Of a stretch of DNA of 64,000 nucleotides, positions 19,268 through 26,559 are shown piece after piece. The notes beneath the pieces are model-generated. The model was given only the letters and a program-made list of their open reading frames with translations, had not been told where the DNA came from and ran no database searches. Within the stretch, counting starts at the first letter, position 1, and each line of letters starts with the position of its first letter. A program made the position numbers and the translations under genes. This DNA is from Candidatus Sumerlaeota bacterium (lineage in GTDB: Bacteria > Sumerlaeota > Sumerlaeia > SLMS01 > JAHLLQ01), in contig JASGMJ010000018.1 of assembly GCA_030156535.1 (NCBI GenBank), positions 62,001 through 126,000 of the forward strand. Reading direction: 5' to 3'.

Positions 19268-20485
19268 TCACTCCAGCCACTTCTTCTTCTTGAACACGGC
19301 GAGCATCGCGAGTGAGGAGACGATCATGATCAACCAGAGGGCTTGGTAGCCGTACTTCCAGCCGAGTTCGGGCATGTTCTCGAAATTCATTCCGTAAATG
19401 CCGACGAGCAACGTCAGCGGCATGAAGATCGTCGCCACGAGCGTCAGCGTCTTCATCACGTTGTTCATCCGGTGGCTGACCGACGAGAAGTACAGATCGG
19501 TGAGGACGGAGAGCACGTCGCGGAATGTCTCGACGAGTTCCGCCGCGTGGATCGCGTGGTCCTGCACGTCCTTGAGGTAGATGCGCGTCTTGTCGCCGAT
19601 AAGATCGGAATCCGATTCGTCGAGCGCCTTCGCCATGTCGCGCAACGGAACAACCGCCCGGCGGATGAGCATGAGCTCGGCTTTCATCTGCTGGATGCGG
19701 CGCATGGTGGATTCGCGGGGATTGTCGAGGATGTCGAGTTCGAGGTTCTCGGCGAGTTCGCCAAACGCCGTCAGCGCCGGGAAGAAGTGATCGACCGTCG
19801 TGTCGAGCAACGCATGGACAAGTGCGTCGGGGCCGAGACTCCGCAGGCGGCTCTTTTCGGACTTCAGACGCTCGATAATCATCGGGGCAACGCGGTCTTC
19901 CGACTCGTGAAAACTCAGTACCATGCCGGGAATCAGCAGCAGACTGATCTGCGAGATCGGGCGCTCGCTGCTTTCCGCCCCCACGAAAACCTTCATCACG
20001 ATGAAGATCGACGTCTCGCTCTCCTCCACCTTGGGGCGATGCCCGGTGTTGAGAATATCCTCGAGAATCAGCGGGTGGATGCCGAGGCGGTCGCCAAGCT
20101 GGCGCAGACTCTCGGGCTGCCCCAGACCGGTGACGCGCACCCACTTCACGGTGCCTTCGGCAGCCGGAGCAGCGGCGGCTTCACACGTGGCATCCGGCGT
20201 CTGGCGAAAAAGCTGGGGGCCGTACTCGATGATCTCCATCCGCATGGGGGTGCCTTCGTCCTCGCCCACCGGGACAAGCGAGCCGGGAGGGAGCCCGACC
20301 TTGATATTGCCCAGTTCGACGAGCTTGCGGAACCCCGTCGTCACAATGCGGTCGGGCCGGGCGAAATAGGGCAGCGGGTTCACGGCCTTGAAGATGTCAC
20401 CGCCTACGAGGGCGATGCCTTCGCCCACCTTCCTGATGTCGTTGGTAACCTTCTTCAGATCGTCTGTCAGCGGCGCCTTGCCCAT
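19268..20485 (-). CDS. corA: CorA-family divalent metal transporter
   Basis: 405 residues from ATG 20485, which has AAGGAG 7 bases upstream. It is a Mg/Co channel: a long cytoplasmic alpha/beta and helical funnel, then two C-terminal membrane helices separated by the signature loop YGMN (Y364-N367), with MPEL in the periplasmic loop and the basic end KKKKWLE. The N-terminal domain carries an extra segment of about 100 residues before the usual start, without a recognised domain. It is monocistronic. Confidence 0.94.
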   Translation of the reverse strand: MGKAPLTDDLKKVTNDIRKVGEGIALVGGDIFKAVNPLPYFARPDRIVTTGFRKLVELGNIKVGLPPGSLVPVGEDEGTPMRMEIIEYGPQLFRQTPDATCEAAAAPAAEGTVKWVRVTGLGQPESLRQLGDRLGIHPLILEDILNTGHRPKVEESETSIFIVMKVFVGAESSERPISQISLLLIPGMVLSFHESEDRVAPMIIERLKSEKSRLRSLGPDALVHALLDTTVDHFFPALTAFGELAENLELDILDNPRESTMRRIQQMKAELMLIRRAVVPLRDMAKALDESDSDLIGDKTRIYLKDVQDHAIHAAELVETFRDVLSVLTDLYFSSVSHRMNNVMKTLTLVATIFMPLTLLVGIYGMNFENMPELGWKYGYQALWLIMIVSSLAMLAVFKKKKWLE

Positions 20486-20615
20486 GATACTTCTCCTTGA
20501 GGAGAGACCCTGCCAAAGTGACTTGCCACATGGCAAGAGGCGAAGGGCGGTTTCATGCTGACGCGCGGGGCGGGGGCGTGGCAGCACTATCCCATCTTAC
20601 CGCAGGGAGGCCCAC

Positions 20616-21434
20616 GTGGCGTCATACGATGTTCGGGAAGCACTGTGCGAGATCGGCCGCCGCGTCTGGCAGCGCGGATTCGTCGCCGCCAACGACGGCA
20701 ACTTCTCCTACCGCCTCGGTGAAGACACCGTCCTCGCCACGCCAACGCGCCTGAGCAAGGGGTTCATGGAGCCCGCCGACCTGGTGGTGCTCGACATGGA
20801 TGGCACTGTGAAGAGCGGGCATCGCAAATCGACGAGCGAAATCCGCCTGCATCTCAACGCCTACCGCCGCCGCCCCGATATTCGCGCCGTCGTGCACGTC
20901 CATCCGCCGCATGCCACGGCATTCGCGTGCACCGGCATCCCCGTCCCCAAGGGCGTTCTCGAAGAAACCGAGATCTATCTCGGCGAGATCCCGCTCGTCC
21001 CCTACATGCCCACGGGATCGTGGGAATTCGCACGCGGCCTTGATCCCTGGATCGAAACACACGACGTTTTCCTGCTGGCCCACCATGGCGCCGTGACATT
21101 CGGACACGATCCGTTCGACGCCTACTACAAGATGGAAGTGCTCGATCTCTCATGCCGGACGCTGATTCAGGCCCGCCAGCTCGGCGCCTGGGAGCGGCTC
21201 AGCCCCGCACAGGTGCGTGGCGTGATGGAGGTCAAGGCGCGGCATGGAATGAACGATCCGCGCGAGGGGTTGAGCGACGAGGAACTCGCCGACGACACCG
21301 TTCTCCCCCGCCAGGCCGCGGCCCTGCCGGAATGCTTCACCCCTGCCGCTTCGCCGGGAGCAGCGTTCCCCATGATCACCGACGAGCCCAAGCATTCCTC
21401 TCCTCCAAAACCCGAACCGCACAAAAAACAATAG
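20616..21434 (+). CDS. Class II aldolase/adducin-family protein (FucA/AraD-like)
   Basis: 272 residues starting at GTG 20616, preceded by AGGGAGG. The zinc-binding residues H94 and H96 (HVHPPHATA) and H157 (LAHHGAVTFG), and the candidate catalytic E75 (STSEIRLH), match L-fuculose-phosphate aldolase and L-ribulose-5-phosphate 4-epimerase relatives. NDGNFSYR near residue 26 is the phosphate-binding loop. The C-terminal 55 residues are an extra Pro/Glu/Lys-rich tail. Substrate is uncertain; with fcl elsewhere in the window, deoxysugar metabolism is possible but not shown. Confidence 0.88.
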   Translation: MASYDVREALCEIGRRVWQRGFVAANDGNFSYRLGEDTVLATPTRLSKGFMEPADLVVLDMDGTVKSGHRKSTSEIRLHLNAYRRRPDIRAVVHVHPPHATAFACTGIPVPKGVLEETEIYLGEIPLVPYMPTGSWEFARGLDPWIETHDVFLLAHHGAVTFGHDPFDAYYKMEVLDLSCRTLIQARQLGAWERLSPAQVRGVMEVKARHGMNDPREGLSDEELADDTVLPRQAAALPECFTPAASPGAAFPMITDEPKHSSPPKPEPHKKQ

Positions 21435-21516
21435 CCATCGCACAATTCGCGCGCCATGATCGGGCCTCAGCCTTTGGTACCTGAAATAGCATGGAAGATT
21501 GCGCACGCGATTCAGA

Positions 21517-23121
21517 ATGGAAAACGCCGGCCATCTACAGATCTTTCTCGTTGCCAGCACGGACGAGTTGGCAACGCACCTTGATAAGTCGCTGCATGAT
21601 TGTCCTCATGTCATAACGCAGGTCATGCCCGGCGACCTGACGCACACGGACTGGCAGTCCCAACGCAAGGCCGGGGTTCTCTGGGCCGTGGTGGCTCCGG
21701 GAGGCACGGGGCTGTTGCGTCTGGACTCGGCCGTTGCCTGGACGCAGGCCATCAGCGTCGTACTCCGTCCCCAACGCCTTGTGGTGCTTCTGGAGTCCGT
21801 GGCGCTGGAGGAGATTCTGGCGCTGGTGCGGGCGGGCGCGGACGGCGTTCTTCCCGCGAATGCAACTCCCGAGGAAATTCTCGCGGAACTCCGCCGCCCC
21901 GGCACGCGCGGCAAGGACTACTTCCCCGACCCCCAGAACTGGCTGGGGTCGTTGCGCCGCGCGAGCGAGGAACTTCTCCTCATCGAGGATCCCAAGACCC
22001 AACTCTTCAAACTGCTCCGACTGTTTGTCTCGCAACTCAAAGTCGACCGCTGCTCGATCATGCTGCTCGACGACGACAGCAACTTGCGCCTGGAGGCCGG
22101 GATCGGCCTGCCCGGGGAGTTGAAAATCGGAACCGTTATCACGCCGCAACCGAACTCCGTGAGCGCTTGGGTTCTGGAAAGGCGTCAGGCGCGGCTGGTG
22201 GAAGGAACGCTCGACCCAACGGCCTCGCGGATTGGACGCCGGGCGCTGAGCGCGATCTCGGCCCCGCTCATCGCCCAGGATCACCTGATCGGCCTGGTAA
22301 ACTTTTCCTCATTCGATCCCGCCCGGCGCTTGTCGAGTTCCGACCTTGCCGCCGCGCAAGTGTTCGCCAGCATGCTCGCCATGGCGATCCAGGGGCACCG
22401 GCTCTTTCAGGAAAACCTCGCGCAGGAGCGCCTCTCAACAATCGGGCGGACGATGGCGCACGTCTCCCACTCCATCAAGAACATCCTGCTGATTTTCAAC
22501 GGCGCCAACATGATCCTGAAGAAGGGCGTCGAGTCGAACAATCTGCAGATGGCACGGGACGGCTGCCTGATGACCGAGCGGGCAACGCGCCGGCTCGAAG
22601 GCCTGATCATGGACCTGCTGGACTACTCGAAGGAACGAAAGCCCGACCTCGTCCCCACCGACGTTGCCCTCCTCCTGCAAAACGTCAAGGAAACGTACTT
22701 CGAGCCCATCCGCCGCGAGGGGCACTCCCTCGAAGTTTCCTGCACAATCGACAGAACCGTCCTGCTCGACGAGCACCGCCTGCAACTGGCCCTCTTCAAC
22801 CTGATTTCAAACGCGCTCGACGTCATGACGGCCGGAGGACGGATTCGTCTCAAAGCCTTTGAGCGCAAGGAAACGGTCGTCTTTCGCATCATCGACGACG
22901 GACCCGGCATCTCCGAAGAGAATCTCCCCCACATCTTTGAACCTTTCTATTCAACGAAGGGCTCGAAGGGAACGGGGCTCGGGCTGGCAATGGTGCGCAA
23001 GTTCACGGAAGAAAACGAAGGCCGGGTGACTGCGGAGAACGCCCCCGGCGCGGGGCTGGCCATTTCAATGGAACTGCCGCTGATTCGCGAAGAAGAAGAC
23101 CCCGCTTCCGGGCGAAACTGA
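21517..23121 (+). CDS. Sensor histidine kinase with degenerate receiver-like and GAF domains
   Basis: 534 residues from ATG 21517 (a TTG at 21499 is also possible). Order: a receiver-like fold (about 1-125) that keeps the helix-5 pattern ALVRAGADGVLP but lacks the phospho-acceptor Asp; a GAF domain (about 155-300); a dimerisation helix with H318 (HVSHSIKN); and an ATPase domain with N432 (LFNLISNALDV), DDGPGIS and GTGLGLAMV. No membrane segment is present, so it is a cytosolic sensor. No response regulator is adjacent, so it is an orphan. Confidence 0.87.
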   Translation: MENAGHLQIFLVASTDELATHLDKSLHDCPHVITQVMPGDLTHTDWQSQRKAGVLWAVVAPGGTGLLRLDSAVAWTQAISVVLRPQRLVVLLESVALEEILALVRAGADGVLPANATPEEILAELRRPGTRGKDYFPDPQNWLGSLRRASEELLLIEDPKTQLFKLLRLFVSQLKVDRCSIMLLDDDSNLRLEAGIGLPGELKIGTVITPQPNSVSAWVLERRQARLVEGTLDPTASRIGRRALSAISAPLIAQDHLIGLVNFSSFDPARRLSSSDLAAAQVFASMLAMAIQGHRLFQENLAQERLSTIGRTMAHVSHSIKNILLIFNGANMILKKGVESNNLQMARDGCLMTERATRRLEGLIMDLLDYSKERKPDLVPTDVALLLQNVKETYFEPIRREGHSLEVSCTIDRTVLLDEHRLQLALFNLISNALDVMTAGGRIRLKAFERKETVVFRIIDDGPGISEENLPHIFEPFYSTKGSKGTGLGLAMVRKFTEENEGRVTAENAPGAGLAISMELPLIREEEDPASGRN

Positions 23122-23160
23122 GTCACCGGCAACGGGGCCGCACCACTGCAGCGTGCCTGC

Positions 23161-23676
23161 TCACTCCGATTCGGAGGGGAGCGCCTCCAAGGGCAGCATG
23201 GCATGCACGCCGTACTCATGCACCAGCAGGCCACCGTTGTGGGCCGTGTTGACGAGCGACAGCATGGCGCCGCCGTAGAGCAGTAGAAACGGCAGAACAA
23301 CCGCCATCGCCACCTTGCAGGAGAACTCCTTCCTGCGTGCAAGAGGCACGATCAGGAACGCGGCAAACCCAAGCGTCAGAAGCGTGAAGAAGGTTCGCGT
23401 CAACTCGGCCAATTCCTCGTGCCGCTCAAGAACCTCCGAGATGGCCGGCGTGCGCTGGGCGAGTTCGCCAGCCGCCTCGCCGGTGGCAACGGCCACCCAG
23501 GATCCAAGAGTCCCCAGCACCATCAGCAGCAGCGCGGACCAGTGAAACCATTTGCCGATCCTGGGAATCGTCAGTCCCAGAACGACGAAGAGCGGAGCCG
23601 TCATCAACAGGGCGATGGGGAAGTGAATGACCAGTGGGTGCAACGAATCCCAGGTGGGCAGAGGCGGAAGTAGCAT
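23161..23676 (-). CDS. DUF2231-family membrane protein
   Basis: 171 residues from ATG 23676 with AAGGAG 6 bases upstream. Four membrane helices are predicted. The family signature LHPLVIHFPIALL opens the first helix and GGLLVHEYGVHA closes the last loop. Several histidines sit at helix ends (HP..IH, KWFHW, TAHNG, LVHEYGVH), which would suit heme binding; that is inference. It lies 75 bases after the exported rubrerythrin on the same strand, so the two probably share an mRNA. Confidence 0.82.
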   Translation of the reverse strand: MLLPPLPTWDSLHPLVIHFPIALLMTAPLFVVLGLTIPRIGKWFHWSALLLMVLGTLGSWVAVATGEAAGELAQRTPAISEVLERHEELAELTRTFFTLLTLGFAAFLIVPLARRKEFSCKVAMAVVLPFLLLYGGAMLSLVNTAHNGGLLVHEYGVHAMLPLEALPSESE

Positions 23677-23751
23677 CAGGGTCTCCTTGAGACGAGTGAG
23701 GGACAAATCTCGGCGGATTCGCCCCTTGTTCAGTGAGTTACGGGAAGAAAC

Positions 23752-24462
23752 TCAGCTGACCTTTTCGAAGGTTTTGGCGGACGTGAAACAGACCGGGCAT
23801 TTTGTAAAGGTGGCGTACTCGGCTTCGGTCACGGTGTAGCCACACGTGGGGCACACATAGTAGACCTGACCCGTGGAGTCCGTCATGCGGACGAGGTCTT
23901 CTGCCGCTTCCGCGTACATCTTGGCGTGCCCTGCTTCGGCCACCTGGGCGTAGTTGATGGTGCGCATGGCGTCGCGCTGGCGATCGGCACGGGCCACTTT
24001 CATGAATGCAGGGTACATGAGGTCGCGCTCGTACGATTCGCCTTCAATGGCGTCCTTGAGGTTCTCCGCAGTGGTCCTGGGCTGGACCTTTTCGATCTTC
24101 GCCTCGGGCTTGCCGCCCAGGCGCCTGATAACTTCGGCATGATTGGCGGCGTGGACTTCCTCGGCCTTGGCGGCCGCGCGGAACAACGACGCGACGTCGC
24201 CATAGCCCTCCGCCTGGGCCTTTTCCGCATACAGGAGATACTTTGCGTTCGCGTTGCTCTCGCCGTTGAAGGCCGCCATCAGGTTTTCGAGCGTCGTCCC
24301 GACCTTCACGTCCTCGACTGTCATGGGCTTGCCCGAAGGCGCCGCCTCTGCCGGGAGATTGTCGTCGAGCACCGGGGCCACGGTGGCCGTGACGGATTGT
24401 GCCGCTGCAACACCAACGAGAAAGATCGATGCAACGAAGCCAAGCAGGGTTCTGGAAAGCAT
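23752..24462 (-). CDS. Exported rubrerythrin
   Basis: 236 residues from ATG 24462. A Sec signal peptide (LSRTLLGFVASIFLVGVAAA, ending AAAQS) precedes a four-helix ferritin-like domain whose diiron ligands are in place (ENLMAAFNGES, AKAEEVHAANH, AIEGESYERD, QVAEAGHAKMY). A rubredoxin-like [FeS4] knuckle pair, CPTCGY and CPVCFT, follows at the C-terminus. Rubrerythrins reduce hydrogen peroxide and are normally cytosolic; the signal peptide here predicts a periplasmic enzyme. A gap of 75 bases separates it from the DUF2231 membrane protein. An upstream TTG at 24477 is an alternative start. Confidence 0.9.
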   Translation of the reverse strand: MLSRTLLGFVASIFLVGVAAAQSVTATVAPVLDDNLPAEAAPSGKPMTVEDVKVGTTLENLMAAFNGESNANAKYLLYAEKAQAEGYGDVASLFRAAAKAEEVHAANHAEVIRRLGGKPEAKIEKVQPRTTAENLKDAIEGESYERDLMYPAFMKVARADRQRDAMRTINYAQVAEAGHAKMYAEAAEDLVRMTDSTGQVYYVCPTCGYTVTEAEYATFTKCPVCFTSAKTFEKVS

Positions 24463-24666
24463 GGAAGGAAACTCCAAAGGGGATTATGTTACATCTTCCC
24501 CTTGAGCACCTGAAGTACCATCCAGCCAAAACACGAGACGCTGCTGATAATCAATGAGTTATGGCAGCCCGATTAACTGCTTCACGTGGCCATCGGCACC
24601 GAGAGAACCGCGACAACTCTACACGGCCGTGAAAGTTATTCAGGGCACGACTTGGAAGAAGAACAC

Positions 24667-26553
24667 CTACCGTGCTGCCTGCCGGAAGGCTCTCAGCACC
24701 ATGCCACGATAGACGATTCCGACGCATCGCCGACTCTCCAAACCGTCGACGACGGCGATGCCTTCCACGTCGGTGGTCGAGAAGATTTCCAGCGCCTTGC
24801 TCGCCGCGGAGTCAGGAAGGAGAACCGGCGCGTTGGTGTCCACGATGTCAGCTGCGATGAAGGCGGCTTCGCCGATCTCGCCAACGCTGACGACGGCGCG
24901 CAAGTCGTTGGTCGAGATGACGCCACGCAGCGTCATCCGCTCGTCGGCCACGATAAAGGCATCCTCATCCGTGTCCCCCAGCAGTTGCAGCAGACGCGCG
25001 AGCGAATCGTCGGGGCGGACCGAGACAAAGCCGCGCTCCATGATCTCCTCGATCAGGATGTTCTCCAAGGGGTCGCGCCCCTTGTTCTGGTGCTCGTCGA
25101 CATCGAAGCCATCGCGCAGCAGCGACAACGTATAGATCGACCCCTTGCGCAGGCGCGCGCTGATCAAGGTGCTGACGGCGACCGTAATCATCAGCGGGAG
25201 GACGAGCTCGTAGCGCCCCCCCGCGACTTCGTAGATGATCAGGATCGCGGCCAGCGGCGTGCCCAGCGCACTGCTGACAACGCCCGCCATGCCGACCATC
25301 GCGAAGACGCGGTAGTCGGGCGCCAACGACGGCATGAAGCGGTCGGCAACCAGGCCAACGGCTGCACCCACGAGCGCACCGGCCACCATGGACGGCGCGA
25401 AGCTGCCGCCCGTACCACCGGAACCCAGCGTCAGCGACGTCGCCACGATCTTCAGCACCGTCAACAGCAGCAGAATCTGGAAAAAGTGGCCGATTTCCTG
25501 GGGGGCCGGACCCGCCAGCAGAATGAACTGGTTCACCGTTGCGTAGCCTTCGCCCAGCACCCCCGGCGCCACCAGTCCCAGGAGCCCCACGAACACGCCG
25601 CCAATGGCCGGCTTCAGCCAGAGCGGAATCTGGAATCCATGAAAGACATCGTGCAGCCAATAAAGCGTCGTGATCAGCAGCACCCCGACGACTGCACAGG
25701 CAATGCCGAGAACGAGAAACTGCAGGACCAGAAAGCCGGAAGGCTCGATGGTCTGGAGCGTCGTTTCCGCCAGCCGATGGAAGGCGGGATCGTTGGGCAT
25801 CACGGCACTCGACGTCACCGAAGCGAGAACAGCGGCGATGACAACGGGGCCGAACTTGCGCACGTGGAAATCGCGCATGATCAGTTCGAGCGCGAAGACG
25901 ACGCCGCCAATCGGTGCGTTGAAGACGGCGGCGATCCCCGCTGCGGCACCGCAACCGACGAGCGTCCCCATCAGGTCCTTGCGAACACGCGCGAGCGAAC
26001 CGACAATGGACCCCGCAACAGCCCCGATCTCGATCATCGGGCCTTCGGGTCCGGCTGATCCTCCAGAGGCAATCGTGATCGGCGAGGTCGCCGATTTGAT
26101 CGCCATCGACGGCGGCAGGTTCACCTGTCCCGTGGCGACGGCCTTAACGACGCTGGGCACGCCGTGCCCACCCTTCAGATGCAGGATGCGATAGATCAAC
26201 AGTCCGACAATCAGGCCGCCCACGGCGGGCAGACTCGCCTGCACGAGAATCCTGGTGATGCCCTCGCCGGAGTGGTGCCAGCCGATGTAGCCTTCCGTCT
26301 CGCGATGAAAGAAGTGATGGCTGATCAGCAGCAGGGCGCGAAACAAGGCCGTGAGCAACCCCATGACAAGGCCCACCACCGAGGCCATGAGGAGCAGGTA
26401 GGACTCCTCGTGGCGTTGCGACCAGCGGGCGAGCAACTCGCGCACGCGGTCGACGATGCGTGGAGTCTTGCGTTCCGCAGGCACGTGCAGAGCGGGTAGG
26501 TCGAGGGGCGCCGTGCCGGCCTTCTCGTCCTGTTCCTGTTTGGGGGGTTCCAA
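24667..26553 (-). CDS. CLC-family chloride channel/antiporter with two CBS domains
   Basis: 628 residues. The membrane part (about 50-460) shows the ion-pathway motifs GGHGVP, GSAGPEGP with the gating glutamate, and GGTGGSFAPS. Two CBS domains fill the C-terminal 130 residues (MERGFVSVRPDDSLARLL onward), which often sense nucleotides. The start is taken as TTG 26553, six bases after the kinase stop; the next ATG is 55 codons in and would remove the N-terminal region. It is translated from the same mRNA as the upstream sensor kinase. Confidence 0.92.
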   Translation of the reverse strand: MEPPKQEQDEKAGTAPLDLPALHVPAERKTPRIVDRVRELLARWSQRHEESYLLLMASVVGLVMGLLTALFRALLLISHHFFHRETEGYIGWHHSGEGITRILVQASLPAVGGLIVGLLIYRILHLKGGHGVPSVVKAVATGQVNLPPSMAIKSATSPITIASGGSAGPEGPMIEIGAVAGSIVGSLARVRKDLMGTLVGCGAAAGIAAVFNAPIGGVVFALELIMRDFHVRKFGPVVIAAVLASVTSSAVMPNDPAFHRLAETTLQTIEPSGFLVLQFLVLGIACAVVGVLLITTLYWLHDVFHGFQIPLWLKPAIGGVFVGLLGLVAPGVLGEGYATVNQFILLAGPAPQEIGHFFQILLLLTVLKIVATSLTLGSGGTGGSFAPSMVAGALVGAAVGLVADRFMPSLAPDYRVFAMVGMAGVVSSALGTPLAAILIIYEVAGGRYELVLPLMITVAVSTLISARLRKGSIYTLSLLRDGFDVDEHQNKGRDPLENILIEEIMERGFVSVRPDDSLARLLQLLGDTDEDAFIVADERMTLRGVISTNDLRAVVSVGEIGEAAFIAADIVDTNAPVLLPDSAASKALEIFSTTDVEGIAVVDGLESRRCVGIVYRGMVLRAFRQAAR

Positions 26554-26559
26554 ATCGCG

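Noticed and set aside
24463..24666. Possible promoter TTCAGG-17-TAACAT before the exported rubrerythrin
   Set aside because: Both boxes are weak and no other evidence supports it, so it is not listed as a feature.
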